This document shows, piece after piece, positions 19,781-29,824 of a DNA stretch of 64,000 nt. The position numbers and the translations under genes are program-made. The notes under the pieces were generated by a model, which did no database searches, was not told the DNA's origin, and was given only the letters and a program-made list of their open reading frames with translations. The DNA comes from Filomicrobium insigne (GTDB lineage: Bacteria > Pseudomonadota > Alphaproteobacteria > Rhizobiales > Hyphomicrobiaceae), in NCBI RefSeq assembly GCF_900104305.1, contig NZ_FNJC01000001.1, positions 545,228 through 609,227 of the forward strand, read 5' to 3'. Within the stretch, counting starts at the first letter, position 1. Each line of letters opens with the position of its first letter.

Positions 19781-20800
19781 ATGAATAGAATCTCGGTATG
19801 CTCGGCAATCGCTGCTGCTTTTTCCTTTATGACTGTAGCTACCGCTCAAGCTGACCCCGCAAAGGTTGATATACTTGTGTCTCCAGCAGGTTCGGGCCCG
19901 TATTTGGCCTGGGCGACCATGCAAAATTATGCACCGGACTATTCAAAAGCTATCCAACCGATTGCGGTCGAGACGCCAGGATTCACTTATAACGTCCGCT
20001 TTCTTGCGTCCTCTCCCGAGCTTTGGAAGAACACGCTCATCGGTTCCGGCGAAGTGGTCGAATGGGCAGCAGCCAACGGCGTAAAGCCATTTTTTCCAGA
20101 ACCGCTCAAGGTTGTTGAAGATTTCCGCGTCATTGGCGTCATGAGCCAAAGCACAAACGTGTTCGTCACACTGGACGACAAGATCAAGACGATCGATGAC
20201 ATGGCTGGCAAACGTGTCGCCGTAGGTCTCCTGACGCAAAATGAGTGGGGCATGCATCAGCGGATGCTGCTCGACGCCTGGGGGATCACACCCAAGCTTC
20301 GTTCGTTCGATGCCTTGGGGCCGGGCCAGAATATAGATGCGATGCTCGATGGACGTTCCGACATCGGTACGCTCGTCGTGCACTCGAGCTTGAATTTCGG
20401 ATCAAACCTCGAAGCGGCTCCGTTCAAGACGTTGGAGAGCGCTGGCCGGCCATGGCATTACATCAACATTCCCGCAGAAAAGATTGAGGAATACAATTCT
20501 TCAAAGGGAGCTCCGTTCGCCATTCGCAAAGTTCCAGCGAAAACGTTATCGGGCCAGACTGGCGAGTTCACCAGCTTTGGAAACTACACACTCCTGACAG
20601 CGCACAAATCGTTTCCCGACGATCTCGCATATGAAATGGCCAAGCTTTGGATTTCTTCCGGTCCGAGCCTCGGCAAATATAGCGCCATCGCCAAAATCTG
20701 GGACCCGGAGACGATTTCAATCATGGCTCGGACATCTCCGGAACGCATCCATCCTGGTGCCATGCGGGCATACGTCGAGGCCGGCTTGGTCAAGAAGTGA
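19781..20800 (+). CDS. TAXI-family TRAP transporter solute receptor
   Basis: 339 residues with a signal peptide (about 1-24, ending TAQA). TAXI receptors are a TRAP subclass that works with a single fused DctQM-type permease. Visible are the phosphate-loop-like GSGPYLAW near the N-terminus, GKRVAVGLLTQNEWGM and GRSDIGTLVVHSS, which correspond to the conserved hinge and ligand-pocket segments of TAXI/NMT1-like proteins. The fused permease follows after 159 bases and the nitrilase after that, so the ligand is probably a nitrile, carboxylate or related compound; that is inference from context. Confidence 0.88.
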   Translation: MNRISVCSAIAAAFSFMTVATAQADPAKVDILVSPAGSGPYLAWATMQNYAPDYSKAIQPIAVETPGFTYNVRFLASSPELWKNTLIGSGEVVEWAAANGVKPFFPEPLKVVEDFRVIGVMSQSTNVFVTLDDKIKTIDDMAGKRVAVGLLTQNEWGMHQRMLLDAWGITPKLRSFDALGPGQNIDAMLDGRSDIGTLVVHSSLNFGSNLEAAPFKTLESAGRPWHYINIPAEKIEEYNSSKGAPFAIRKVPAKTLSGQTGEFTSFGNYTLLTAHKSFPDDLAYEMAKLWISSGPSLGKYSAIAKIWDPETISIMARTSPERIHPGAMRAYVEAGLVKK

Positions 20801-20850
20801 GACCGAGCTCCCTGGACTTGGATCATCTCTCTTAGAAGTTCTTCGTCATG

Positions 20851-20893
20851 CGATGCGCCTGTTTGCTCGGGTCTACGCCTATCAGGCGCATCG
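20851..20893 (+). other. Intercistronic stem-loop between TAXI receptor and permease genes
   Basis: A perfect 11-base-pair inverted repeat (CGATGCGCCTG at 20851-20861 and its complement at 20883-20893) with a 21-base loop and no T-tract. Such hairpins often protect the upstream mRNA so that binding protein is made in excess over the permease. Confidence 0.6.
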
Positions 20894-20959
20894 CGTTCCG
20901 CAGAGCCGTTGAAGAGCTTTTTCTTTCACAGTCGTGCCCTTCAGAACGAGGCCTTCACA

Positions 20960-22885
20960 ATGTCGCAATCAGAAAGCCATACCGCAAGGAAAGTGCCGAT
21001 CGATTTCGCCATTGCCGTGTTCGGATCGGTCTTCGTCCTCTACCAAATGATCACCGTATGGTGGAGCGTCCACGGCGCTATGCAGCACTACATGTCGCAT
21101 CTCGTCGGCGTGCTGGTTCTGGCTGCTTTTATGATTGCGCGGCGCGGCCTCCATTCTGAGTCAGGACAGATCAACTGGGCCGATGTTCTATCTGGGATCG
21201 TCTGCGGGATTTTTGCCGTCAGCGCCGGCAGCTACCTCTATCTCAACGCTGAGATGCTCGAAATCATGCAACCCTTCGTCGGCGCCGTGCCGCTCGTTAT
21301 GGGAAGCCTGCTGATCGTCGCCGTTCTACTCGCTGCTTGGAGATGGTGGGGTGCCATCATTGCGCTCGTCTGTTTGTTGGCGTCGCTCTATTTCCTGGCT
21401 GGTCACCTGTTGCCTAGTCCATTTGGAATTCAGCGCCAGCCGCTTAACGTCGTCATTACGTTCCTGTCCGGTATCGGGGGGCCGCGCGGCGTCCTGACGT
21501 ACATGCCATTATCCGCAGACATGATCTTTCTTCTGCTGATCTATGGCGGGCTACTTCACGGCACACGTGTCATAGACATGTTCGCTGAAATCGGCACCGC
21601 ATTCGGCAACCTACTGCGGGGCGGGGTGGCGTTTTCAGCGATCGTGGCGAGCGCGTTGATCGGAATGGTCACGGGGCAGGCGGTAAGCAACATCGCGTTG
21701 TCCGGCGTCATGACGATACCGACGATGGCGCGCAACGGCTTCACGAAGGAAGAAGCTGGGTCCGTTGAGGTTCTTGCATCGACCGGCAGTCAGTTGCTGC
21801 CCCCCATCATGGGTCTGGGTGCGTTTCTCATGGCGGTGAACCTCGGCGTTTCCTACGTTGATATCGTCATCGCCGGCTTCATTCCCGGGTTGCTTTACAT
21901 GGCTGCCGTCGCCATCGGCGTCTATGCCATGGTGGGTCAGTGCGAACGACCCAAAACGGATCGGATGGCCGTGAACTGGGACATGGTGTGGTGGACCCTG
22001 CCTGCGTTCGCACTCTCATTTCTCACGCTCATTGTCCTGCTCGTCTTGCGCTATTCGCCTGCGCTCGCCGGGTTCTGGGCGTGTGTCATCGTTGTTGGCT
22101 TTTCACTACTCCGGCCGAAGCGTTTCCGCCCGAACCTATCCGAGATTTTCTCCGGTGGCCTTACAGGACTGGCAACAGCCGTTCAACTCGCGGTCGTTCT
22201 TTCGGCCATCGGCCTCGCGGTCCAATCGTTGAGCACCACGGGGCTCGGCGTTTCGGCGGGCCGCCTCGTTACGCTCTATTCAGATGGCTCTCTATTCCTA
22301 TCCCTGATGATAGGGATGGTGGTTTGCTTGATCATCGGTATGGGGCTGCCCACACCCGCCGCCTACGCTCTCATCGCGATTGTCGTGGTGCCAGGTCTCA
22401 TCGATGCCGGCCTGTCGCCGCTGGTTGCGAATATGTATGGATTCTACTTCGCGATCTTTTCCTCTCTCACGCCACCGGTCGCCGTTGGCATACTCGTGGC
22501 CGTGAGAATTTCCGGCGGGTCGTTTGCTGGCACGGTCAAAGAGTCGATCAAGCTCGGAGGCATATGTGTGCTCGTGCCCTTCCTCTTTGTGTCCTTGCCG
22601 ACCATGCTCGATCCCGAACAGATCCGAGCTGAAGCCGTCGTCGCAATTTTCTCTTATCTGGCTGCCACGGCGATGTTGGCCGGCGCGATCTACGGGGATC
22701 TCGGATATTCGCTGAGCCGAATCGAACGCGCGATTTTCGTCATCTGTGGACCGGCGCTCTTCCTTGCTTACCTCATCACGCATCTAATGCCGATCGGGCT
22801 CGGATGCATCGCAGTCCTCATCTTCTGGATTGCCTATCGCCGCCGCTTGGCCAGCTCCGAACGCACGGCCGTCGAAACAGGCTGA
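20960..22885 (+). CDS. TRAP transporter permease, fused DctQM (TAXI type)
   Basis: 641 residues from the ATG at 20960 (MSQSESHTARK), with ACGAGG upstream. The protein is almost wholly hydrophobic, with about 16-18 predicted membrane helices. It includes the DctM core motifs GGLLHGTRVIDMFAEIG, SAIVASALIGMVTGQAVSN and GMGLPTPAAYALIAIVVVPG. The N-terminal four helices are the DctQ-like part. It uses a sodium gradient to import the compound delivered by the TAXI receptor. The nitrilase gene starts 41 bases after its stop, consistent with one operon. Confidence 0.93.
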   Translation: MSQSESHTARKVPIDFAIAVFGSVFVLYQMITVWWSVHGAMQHYMSHLVGVLVLAAFMIARRGLHSESGQINWADVLSGIVCGIFAVSAGSYLYLNAEMLEIMQPFVGAVPLVMGSLLIVAVLLAAWRWWGAIIALVCLLASLYFLAGHLLPSPFGIQRQPLNVVITFLSGIGGPRGVLTYMPLSADMIFLLLIYGGLLHGTRVIDMFAEIGTAFGNLLRGGVAFSAIVASALIGMVTGQAVSNIALSGVMTIPTMARNGFTKEEAGSVEVLASTGSQLLPPIMGLGAFLMAVNLGVSYVDIVIAGFIPGLLYMAAVAIGVYAMVGQCERPKTDRMAVNWDMVWWTLPAFALSFLTLIVLLVLRYSPALAGFWACVIVVGFSLLRPKRFRPNLSEIFSGGLTGLATAVQLAVVLSAIGLAVQSLSTTGLGVSAGRLVTLYSDGSLFLSLMIGMVVCLIIGMGLPTPAAYALIAIVVVPGLIDAGLSPLVANMYGFYFAIFSSLTPPVAVGILVAVRISGGSFAGTVKESIKLGGICVLVPFLFVSLPTMLDPEQIRAEAVVAIFSYLAATAMLAGAIYGDLGYSLSRIERAIFVICGPALFLAYLITHLMPIGLGCIAVLIFWIAYRRRLASSERTAVETG

Positions 22886-22926
22886 CACCTGTAGCATCGC
22901 GCGCCTCATTCAATATGGAGACATCA

Positions 22927-24003
22927 ATGAATTCCCACGTCCTCAACGGCAGGTCGGCTACTTCGGTCAAGGTGGCCGCAGCGAACGTGGCTTCCGTCAT
23001 GTTCGATCCTGAAGCAGGGGTCGCGAAGGCCTGTAAGTTCATCGCGGAAGCAGGATCGCGCGGAGTTGAGCTCCTCGTCTTCCCGGAAAGCTTCATTCCC
23101 GGCTTTCCGATCTGGAACGCTTTCCTTCGCCCTATTGATGGCCACGCGCTTTTTCGTCGGTTTGCGGCCTCCTCGCTGGAAGTCGATGGACCTGCTATCG
23201 CCGCCATAGCAGCTTCTGCCGCCAAGCACGGCGTGGCCGTCTCGCTCGGCTTCTCCGAGGTAGCCAACTACAGTGCCGGTTGTTTGTGGAACAGCACGGT
23301 CCTGATCAATCGCGACGGCAACATCGTCAACCACCACCGTAAACTCGTGCCGACGTTCTATGAAAAGCTGACCTGGAATCGCGGCGATGGTGCTGGTCTC
23401 AAGGTCGTCGATATGGGGTTCGGCAAGGTTGGCGGCTTGATCTGCGGCGAGAACGGCAATCCACTCGCTCGGTATGTGCTGATGGCGCAAGGTGAGCAGA
23501 TCCATTGCGCCAACTATCCAACCGTTTGGCCGTTCCGTGACGATCCAGCCGCGCCACCGTATGACTTGCGCGAAGCCATTCGCATCCGTGCTGCTGCCCA
23601 CTGTTTCGAGGCTAAGGTCTACACTATTGTCTCGGCAGGCGTTCTCGATGACGCCACAGTGACAGCGATTTGCGGGGAGGACGGGCAATCCGCCGATCTC
23701 CTTCGGCGGTCGTCTCGGCCAGCATCCATGATTGTCACCCCCGCCGGGACATCGCTCGCTGAATCTCGCGACGACGAAGAGGGGCTCGTCGTCGCCGACC
23801 TTGACATGTCGCATCTCACGGAGCTCAAGCAACATCACGACATGGCGGGCTACTATAATAGGCTCGATGTCTTTTCTGTTTCCTTGAACCAGACCCGTCA
23901 GGCTCCGTTGTTGACAACGCAAGATACGCGGCGACCTCGGGAAACGGCTGAGCCTACGACATCGGAGGATGACTTGATTGTCGGACGATCTGCGCAAGCG
24001 TGA
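22927..24003 (+). CDS. Nitrilase (carbon-nitrogen hydrolase, arylacetonitrilase/aliphatic type)
   Basis: 358 residues from the ATG at 22927, with TGGAG six bases upstream. Nitrilases hydrolyse R-CN to the carboxylic acid and ammonia. The catalytic triad is complete: Glu54 in LLVFPESFIPGFP, Lys139 in HHRKLVPTFYEKLTW and Cys173 in GGLICGENGNPL. The CGEN form of the cysteine motif and the following RYVLMAQGEQIHCANYP are typical of true nitrilases rather than amidases. The position behind a dedicated TAXI transporter suggests uptake of a nitrile for use as a nitrogen and perhaps carbon source. The exact substrate cannot be read from sequence. Confidence 0.93.
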   Translation: MNSHVLNGRSATSVKVAAANVASVMFDPEAGVAKACKFIAEAGSRGVELLVFPESFIPGFPIWNAFLRPIDGHALFRRFAASSLEVDGPAIAAIAASAAKHGVAVSLGFSEVANYSAGCLWNSTVLINRDGNIVNHHRKLVPTFYEKLTWNRGDGAGLKVVDMGFGKVGGLICGENGNPLARYVLMAQGEQIHCANYPTVWPFRDDPAAPPYDLREAIRIRAAAHCFEAKVYTIVSAGVLDDATVTAICGEDGQSADLLRRSSRPASMIVTPAGTSLAESRDDEEGLVVADLDMSHLTELKQHHDMAGYYNRLDVFSVSLNQTRQAPLLTTQDTRRPRETAEPTTSEDDLIVGRSAQA

Positions 24004-24042
24004 GAACGCCGTCTATCCTGCCAATGTTCAAAGATAACAAGA

Positions 24043-24073
24043 CGGCCGGGCTGCAAGATGCAGAATCCGGCCG
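24043..24073. terminator. Probable terminator between convergent nitrilase and hupE genes
   Basis: CGGCCGG (24043-24049) and CCGGCCG (24067-24073) enclose an inner GCTGCA/TGCAG stem. It sits midway between two converging genes and is followed by a T/C-rich stretch on the plus strand. Confidence 0.55.
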
Positions 24074-24101
24074 CTCTCATTCTGTGCCAATCTGTTGCTC
24101 C

Positions 24102-24698
24102 CTATGACAGGAGGACTAAACCAACAACGGTCATGGCTCCACCCATAGCCCGGCCTGCCAATACGCGCGATGCGGATGGCAATTTGTGAAACGCCAGTCC
24201 AATACCGACGCCGAATACATGCAATAGCGCGGTTGCGAGAACGAACCCGCCGACATAGGTCATGGCATCGTTGCCCGGAGGAAGCTCAGCCCCGTGGGCG
24301 TACCCATGAAACACGGCAAAGACACCGATCAATGCCATGGCGATCGCAACTGGCAACCGCACGTCAAAGGCCAGCAGCACGCCGATAGCAATTACCGAAG
24401 CAACGATGCCCAGTTCAACGAATGGCAACCCAATTCCGTTGAAGCCCAAGACACCTCCGGCAACCATCATTGACACGAAAGCCAATGGCACCAACCACAG
24501 CGCCCGGCCACCAAGCTGTGCTGCAAACAATCCCACGCCGACCATCGCAAGCAGATGATCCAGCCCATTGAACGGATGCATGAAGCCGTGCGCGAATCCG
24601 TCATGGACGCCGGTGCCGACATGAGCCAATGCCGGAACCGTGGTTGCGAGCAATCCGGCGAATCCCAGCACGACGATCCTGTTCACGTGACTTTTCAT
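24102..24698 (-). CDS. HupE/UreJ-family membrane protein (probable nickel permease)
   Basis: 198 residues from the ATG at 24698. A signal-like first segment ends in ALAHVGTG; about six further hydrophobic helices follow. The conserved histidine motif HPFNGLDHLLAMVGVGL near the N-terminus is the hallmark of HupE/UreJ proteins, which carry nickel into the cell for hydrogenase or urease. It is the last gene of the urea operon, after ureG, which supports nickel supply to urease. The two upstream histidine-containing segments suggest metal contact at the periplasmic face. Confidence 0.9.
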   Translation of the reverse strand: MKSHVNRIVVLGFAGLLATTVPALAHVGTGVHDGFAHGFMHPFNGLDHLLAMVGVGLFAAQLGGRALWLVPLAFVSMMVAGGVLGFNGIGLPFVELGIVASVIAIGVLLAFDVRLPVAIAMALIGVFAVFHGYAHGAELPPGNDAMTYVGGFVLATALLHVFGVGIGLAFHKLPSASRVLAGRAMGGAMTVVGLVLLS

Positions 24699-24734
24699 CT
24701 CTTCACCCCTTGTAGCAATTCCCACCTGAAGTCT

Positions 24735-25358
24735 TCACGCGTCAGGCAGACCGCCCGCGCGCGCAATAAACGCCGCGACGTCATTGACGCCTTTGCCGTC
24801 GCGTATGTTGGTGAACACAAACGGACGTTCGCCGCGCTGCTTTTTGGCGTCGCGATCCATCACTTCGAGATCGGCGCCAACGTGTGGTGCCAGATCGATT
24901 TTGTTGATGACGAGCAAGTCGGACCTCGTAATGCCTGGACCGCCCTTGCGGGGGATCTTCTCACCTTGGGCAACGTCGATGACGTAAATCGTGAGGTCAG
25001 CCAATTCGGGTGAAAACGTCGCCGCGAGATTGTCGCCACCGGATTCGATCAACACGATATCCGCGTTCGGGAACTTCGCGTACATCTCGGCAATCGCCGA
25101 AAGGTTCAACGAGCAGTCCTCACGGATGGCGGTATGCGGACAGCCGCCGGTCTCGACCCCCATGATACGTTCCGCCGGGAGCGCTGCTGCGCGTGTCAGG
25201 ATGAGGGCGTCTTCCTTGGTGTAGATGTCATTGGTGATCGCGATGATATCGAGACGGTCACGGAATGTTTTGCAGAGCGCTTCCATGAGCGCCGTTTTGC
25301 CCGATCCGACAGGGCCGCCTATGCCGACGCGCAAAGGACCGTTTGTCGTTTGTGTCAT
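24735..25358 (-). CDS. ureG: Urease accessory GTPase UreG
   Basis: 207 residues. The P-loop [16 protein letters not shown], the nickel-binding Cys-Pro-His motif in [12 protein letters not shown], the switch region [15 protein letters not shown] and NKIDLAP are all present. UreG uses GTP hydrolysis to deliver nickel to apo-urease with UreD and UreF. Its ATG overlaps the ureF stop by four bases. Confidence 0.98.
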   Translation of the reverse strand: MTQTTNGPLRVGIGGPVGSGKTALMEALCKTFRDRLDIIAITNDIYTKEDALILTRAAALPAERIMGVETGGCPHTAIREDCSLNLSAIAEMYAKFPNADIVLIESGGDNLAATFSPELADLTIYVIDVAQGEKIPRKGGPGITRSDLLVINKIDLAPHVGADLEVMDRDAKKQRGERPFVFTNIRDGKGVNDVAAFIARAGGLPDA

Positions 25359-26137
25359 GAGCGGAAAAGCCTCGTGTATTGTGTTTCGTGCTTGATGGCG
25401 GCGATATCGGAGTGAAACGCGGCACCGCCCAGATCGTCGAGAGTTGCGACTTCCGCTTCAGCAGCAAGCCTGCGCGCGGACGGCATCAATGAAGCTATTG
25501 CGCGTTGACCGTCGCTTTGCCCGATGACACTCAATCGTATCGCAGCAGACACGAGATTCTGCACAAGGGCTAGAGCAAAGGCTTCCAAAAGCGGATGACG
25601 CTCAATCGCATGTCCCGCGCCACCTATCGCGAGTGCAACGGGATAAGCAATCTCTTCCGTTCTCAATGCCTCAAGAGCCCAAGCGATCTTCGGCGTCATC
25701 CATGCTGTTTTCAAAGCTGTGACGAACGCCGTACCTTGTGCCGACGTTTCCAAATGGCGCTCTCGGCACCCAGAAAGCGCCACCGCCAGTTCTGCAGCCT
25801 CTCGCAATCCTGCTGCATCCGTCGCGCGAACGGATGACCACGCGCAACTCGCCAAAATGACGTCATTGCGAAGCGATCCATGGGTCAACAGTGCGCCAAT
25901 CCACGCCCTCGTGGTTTCCGGATCGCGTACCGTCCCTTGATGTACGGCCCATTCCATCCCGTGACTGAATGCGAAACTGCCCACCGGGAAGGACGGAGAC
26001 AGCCATGCAAAGAGGGGCAACGCCGAATGGCCTTGCGACGTCTCCGCCGCAGGCACGTTAATGGAAGCATCCTCCCACCGGGTGGGCCATGGACCGGCCT
26101 CTGTCCGCTCACGCCTGCTGATCGCCGTGGCCCTCAT
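25355..26137 (-). CDS. ureF: Urease accessory protein UreF
   Basis: 260 residues if the ATG at 26137 is used, which overlaps ureE by 29 bases; the UreF-like part begins at [25 protein letters not shown], so a GTG near 26056 would give about 233 residues, nearer the family norm. The start is unsettled. UreF forms the UreD-UreF-UreG chaperone and stimulates UreG. The C-terminus overlaps ureG by four bases. Confidence 0.93.
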   Translation of the reverse strand: MRATAISRRERTEAGPWPTRWEDASINVPAAETSQGHSALPLFAWLSPSFPVGSFAFSHGMEWAVHQGTVRDPETTRAWIGALLTHGSLRNDVILASCAWSSVRATDAAGLREAAELAVALSGCRERHLETSAQGTAFVTALKTAWMTPKIAWALEALRTEEIAYPVALAIGGAGHAIERHPLLEAFALALVQNLVSAAIRLSVIGQSDGQRAIASLMPSARRLAAEAEVATLDDLGGAAFHSDIAAIKHETQYTRLFRS

Positions 26138-26597
26138 CGTGATGATGATGGTGGTGACCATGCGCACCACCCGCATAAGCACCGCTCTCAGGATCGAAGG
26201 GTGACTCTACTTGAGTGACGGTCGCACCGAGGCCGCGCACCATGTCCTCTATGACGTGATCCTGCCGTATGATCAGACGGCCTGGTGCAAGCATCACCGG
26301 CAAGTGACGGTTGCCGAGGTGCCATGCGATGCGCACGAGCGCATCCGCAGATGGTGCGGCGATCTCGGCCAACGGCTCGGGTGCCGCGTTGACGCGAACG
26401 CGCCTGCCATCATCAAGGATCAGTGCGTCGCCTCCGCGAAGGCGCTCGGCCTTTGGAAGATCAAGCAGAAACTCGAGTCCAGCAGCTCCCATCAATGTCA
26501 TACGCCGGCGATGGCGCTGGTCGAAATCCAGTGTCACCTCATCATCGACCGGCTCGTGGTCCGCGCCTTGGCTTTCATGTCGAATTGCCCGGATCAT
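26109..26597 (-). CDS. ureE: Urease nickel metallochaperone UreE with His-rich tail
   Basis: 162 residues from the ATG at 26597 ([10 protein letters not shown]), preceded by GAGGGA. The N-terminal peptide-binding domain and the C-terminal metal domain with [11 protein letters not shown] are present. The tail [13 protein letters not shown] has eight histidines, giving a nickel-storage extension like that of Klebsiella UreE. UreE passes nickel to UreG. It starts seven bases after ureC ends. Confidence 0.96.
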   Translation of the reverse strand: MIRAIRHESQGADHEPVDDEVTLDFDQRHRRRMTLMGAAGLEFLLDLPKAERLRGGDALILDDGRRVRVNAAPEPLAEIAAPSADALVRIAWHLGNRHLPVMLAPGRLIIRQDHVIEDMVRGLGATVTQVESPFDPESGAYAGGAHGHHHHHHDEGHGDQQA

Positions 26598-26604
26598 AGT
26601 TCCC

Positions 26605-28314
26605 TCAGAATAAGAAGTAACGCTGCGCCATCGGCAGCTCCTTGGCGGGTTCACACACAAGCAATTCGCCATCTGCAGTTACGCGGTACGTTTCGGCATC
26701 TATCTCTATGTGTGGAGTCGCGCCGTTGTGGATCATGCATTCTTTGGAAATTCCACCGCGGACGTTTTCGACGGCCACGAGTTGTTTCTCAACGCTTAGT
26801 TCTCCCGCCATGCCTCGATGGAGTGCCGCTTTGGAGACGAACGTCAACGCGCTTTTGGCGAGGGATTTTCCATAGGAGGCGAACATTGGCCGGTAGTGCA
26901 CAGGCTGCGGCGTCGGGATCGACGCATTGGGATCTCCCATCGCGGCAGCTGCTATCGACCCTCCTTTAATCACCATGTCCGGTTTCACGCCGAAGAACGC
27001 AGGCGTCCAGAGGACGAGATCGGCAAGCTTCCCAATCTCTATGGAACCAACATATCGCGACACGCCATGCGCGATTGCCGGATTGATCGTGTATTTGGCG
27101 ACGTAGCGTTTGGCACGCACGTTGTCGTTGCCATTTTCTCCGGGCAACTGGCCACGCTGTCGTTTCATTTTGTCGGCCGTTTGCCACGTGCGCATGACGA
27201 CCTCGCCGACGCGGCCCATGGCCTGGCTATCGGACGACATCATCGACAGCGCGCCGAGATCATGAAGTATGTCTTCGGCGGCGATCGTCTCCTTGCGGAT
27301 GCGGCTTTCGGCGAAAGCGAGATCTTCGGGAATTGCACTGTCGAGATGGTGGCACACCATCAGCATATCGAGATGCTCGTCGAGTGTATTGACGGTGAAC
27401 GGCCGGGTTGGGTTGGTTGAGGATGGCAGAACGTTTTTCAGTCCCGCTACCTTCATGATGTCCGGTGCGTGCCCGCCACCGGCGCCTTCCGTATGGAACG
27501 CGTGAATGGTGCGGCCTTTGAAGGCCGCTATCGTATCCTCGACGAAGCCGCTCTCGTTGAGCGTATCGGAGTGGATCATGACTTGAACGTCGTGGTCATC
27601 CGCGACGGTCAAACAGCAGTCTATGGCTGCCGGTGTCGTGCCCCAGTCTTCGTGCAGTTTCAGAGCGCAAGCGCCAGCCTCAACCTGTTCTACGAGACCT
27701 CCGGGCAGTGACGCGTTACCCTTCCCGGCAAATCCGAGATTCATCGGGAAGGCGTCGGCTGCCTGAATCATGCGGCTGATGTGCCAAGGTCCAGGCGTAC
27801 ACGTCGTTGCATTCGTGCCGGTGGCAGGCCCCGTGCCACCCCCGAGCATCGACGTGACGCCTGACATCAAGGCTTCTTCGATCTGCTGTGGGCAAATGAA
27901 GTGGATGTGCGCGTCGAAACCGCCAGCGGTAAGGATCTTACCTTCGCCGGCGATGACCTCTGTGCCGGGACCGATGACGATCTTAACGCCGGGTTGGATA
28001 TCCGGGTTTCCGGCTTTGCCAATCGCATCAATCAAACCGTCCTTCAAGCCGACGTCGGCTTTGACGATGCCCCAGTGATCGATGATGAGCGCGTTGGTGA
28101 TGACCGTATCGACGGCGCCGTCGCTTCGCGTTCGCTGCGACTGGCCCATACCATCGCGAATGACTTTGCCGCCGCCGAATTTGACCTCGTCGCCGTAGAT
28201 GGTGAAATCCTGTTCGACTTCTACGAAAAGTGCGGTGTCGGCCAGACGCACCTTGTCGCCTGTCGTTGGGCCAAACATGTCGGCATAGGCGCTGCGGGAC
28301 ATACGGGTTGCCAT
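26605..28314 (-). CDS. ureC: Urease subunit alpha (catalytic, nickel-binding)
   Basis: 569 residues from the ATG at 28314, whose first base overlaps the stop of the gamma-beta gene. Urease splits urea into ammonia and carbamate at a di-nickel centre. The nickel ligands are visible: HIHF (about His136, His138), the carbamylated lysine in ALKLHEDWG (about Lys219), the MIHSD and [13 protein letters not shown] histidines, and the aspartate in SDSQAMGR. The mobile-flap MVCHHLD segment is intact. Length is normal and no residue is missing. Confidence 0.99.
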   Translation of the reverse strand: MATRMSRSAYADMFGPTTGDKVRLADTALFVEVEQDFTIYGDEVKFGGGKVIRDGMGQSQRTRSDGAVDTVITNALIIDHWGIVKADVGLKDGLIDAIGKAGNPDIQPGVKIVIGPGTEVIAGEGKILTAGGFDAHIHFICPQQIEEALMSGVTSMLGGGTGPATGTNATTCTPGPWHISRMIQAADAFPMNLGFAGKGNASLPGGLVEQVEAGACALKLHEDWGTTPAAIDCCLTVADDHDVQVMIHSDTLNESGFVEDTIAAFKGRTIHAFHTEGAGGGHAPDIMKVAGLKNVLPSSTNPTRPFTVNTLDEHLDMLMVCHHLDSAIPEDLAFAESRIRKETIAAEDILHDLGALSMMSSDSQAMGRVGEVVMRTWQTADKMKRQRGQLPGENGNDNVRAKRYVAKYTINPAIAHGVSRYVGSIEIGKLADLVLWTPAFFGVKPDMVIKGGSIAAAAMGDPNASIPTPQPVHYRPMFASYGKSLAKSALTFVSKAALHRGMAGELSVEKQLVAVENVRGGISKECMIHNGATPHIEIDAETYRVTADGELLVCEPAKELPMAQRYFLF

Positions 28315-28940
28315 CAAAGTTTCCCCATCACCGATTGACGGAATCCGTAGACTTCGCGTCCGCCCGCAAACGGCACCAGCGAAACTTCACGCGATTGCCC
28401 CGGCTCGAACCTCACGGCAGTGCCCGCGGCGATGTTCAACCGCATCCCTCGCGCCTGTTCCCGATCAAATTCAAGCGCGGGGTTTGTTTCATAGAAATGG
28501 TAGTGGCTGCCGACCTGGATCGGCCGATCGCCGGTGTTCGCGACGGTTAGCGTAATTGTTGGAGCATCCTTGTTGAGCTCGATCTCGCCGTCGGGTGTCA
28601 CGATCTCTCCAGGCACGACGGATGGGGCCTTCTTCATGCCACGTATTGGATCATGGACCGTGACGAGCTTGGTGCCATCGGGAAATGTCGCTTCGACCTG
28701 GACGTCATGGATCATCTCCGCGATGCCATCCATGACCTGGTCCGCTGACAAAATCTGCGCGCCAAGTTGCATCAACTCAGCTACTGTGCGGCCATCCCTT
28801 GCGCCTTCGACAACCGTGTCGGTGATGAGCGCGATAGCCTCAGGATGGTTCAGTTTCACGCCTCGCTCCAAACGACGGCGCGCCACCATCGCTGCCATTG
28901 CGACCAGCAGCTTGTCCTTTTCTCTCGGCGTCAGATTCAT
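28314..28940 (-). CDS. Fused urease gamma-beta subunit
   Basis: 208 residues. The first ~100 ([25 protein letters not shown]...) are UreA (gamma), and from about residue 108 ([15 protein letters not shown]) the sequence is UreB (beta), with the beta marker [23 protein letters not shown]. Most bacteria encode these separately; fusion is known in Helicobacter UreA and some alphaproteobacteria. The UreB part ends earlier than many free UreB proteins. It lies between ureD and ureC and would give an (alpha, gamma-beta)3 enzyme. Confidence 0.96.
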   Translation of the reverse strand: MNLTPREKDKLLVAMAAMVARRRLERGVKLNHPEAIALITDTVVEGARDGRTVAELMQLGAQILSADQVMDGIAEMIHDVQVEATFPDGTKLVTVHDPIRGMKKAPSVVPGEIVTPDGEIELNKDAPTITLTVANTGDRPIQVGSHYHFYETNPALEFDREQARGMRLNIAAGTAVRFEPGQSREVSLVPFAGGREVYGFRQSVMGKL

Positions 28941-28969
28941 TGCGCTTCCAGATTACCTGTTTCCACCCG

Positions 28970-29824
28970 TCAGCATGCCCACACCCGTGGCGGCTTTGTA
29001 CGCATCAATCTTGAAATGAATTGTGCCGCATCCTGGCGAAGGTCGTGCGGATCTCGCGCTGAAAAGCGGGCCACCAACATTCGGTTCCACGCGCTCGCCC
29101 CACAATAGGATCCGGCGTTGCGTAGCAGTTCCCGCGCATGGTTCAAACGTGCCTCAGCGTCGGGCGCTACGAGGAGAAACGTCGCCACGGCACGTGCGCC
29201 ATCCCCGACAGCCTTATGCGCCAGCGTTTCAAACATATTCCCATCGAGGTGCGTGTCCTCGGCAAAGACAAGCTTGCCTCCGCGCCGTACGCGCCAGCGA
29301 TCGCGAAAAATACCCAGCCCCATTTGCTCGTGACGTGCGACGCGCCCGAACACGGTCATTTCAAACAACATGGCCGATGCACACTCCGTCATGTTCACGG
29401 TAAGTGTGCGTGACAATGCTGCGCCATCAAACAGGATCGTTTCCTGTGGCATCCATGTGAAACGCGACTTCGTTCCCAAACTGATAGCGACATCTACTGA
29501 CGCCGCGATCTCTTCGGCGCGATAAATCTTTTCAGCGGATTGCGTCGTAATTCTCAGGCGTGTATGGGCGCCCGCGGCGGCGGTAATGCGCGCGGTGTCT
29601 CCGCCGGTCATACCACCTGCGGTGTTGATTAGAACGCCCTCGCAGACCGCTTCGGCGTTTGGAAGCTTGAGGCGCAGGCCACCGGTCTCAAAGCAATCCG
29701 CGAGCCGCGTCGCGTGACCAACACGGGTGAATTGAGCCTGTACTTCGCTGTGGGCGCGCACATAAGACGGAACATCAATTCCGTCTTTCGCGGGCGCGCT
29801 AAACTGAGACGCGCTGCCGAACAT
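28970..29824 (-). CDS. ureD: Urease accessory protein UreD (UreH)
   Basis: 284 residues. The family core FTRVGHATRLADCFETGG, NTAGGMTGGDTARI, TTQSAEKIYRA and the YGA-type EETILFDGAALSR region are present. UreD is the scaffold that binds apo-urease and, with UreF and UreG, guides nickel into the site. It overlaps the 3' end of urtE by 26 bases, which links the transporter and enzyme halves into one unit. Confidence 0.96.
   Translation of the reverse strand: MFGSASQFSAPAKDGIDVPSYVRAHSEVQAQFTRVGHATRLADCFETGGLRLKLPNAEAVCEGVLINTAGGMTGGDTARITAAAGAHTRLRITTQSAEKIYRAEEIAASVDVAISLGTKSRFTWMPQETILFDGAALSRTLTVNMTECASAMLFEMTVFGRVARHEQMGLGIFRDRWRVRRGGKLVFAEDTHLDGNMFETLAHKAVGDGARAVATFLLVAPDAEARLNHARELLRNAGSYCGASAWNRMLVARFSARDPHDLRQDAAQFISRLMRTKPPRVWAC

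Noticed and set aside
22924..23997. A 357-residue minus-strand frame opposite the nitrilase
   Set aside because: It mirrors the nitrilase codons exactly and the nitrilase has a complete catalytic triad and ribosome site.
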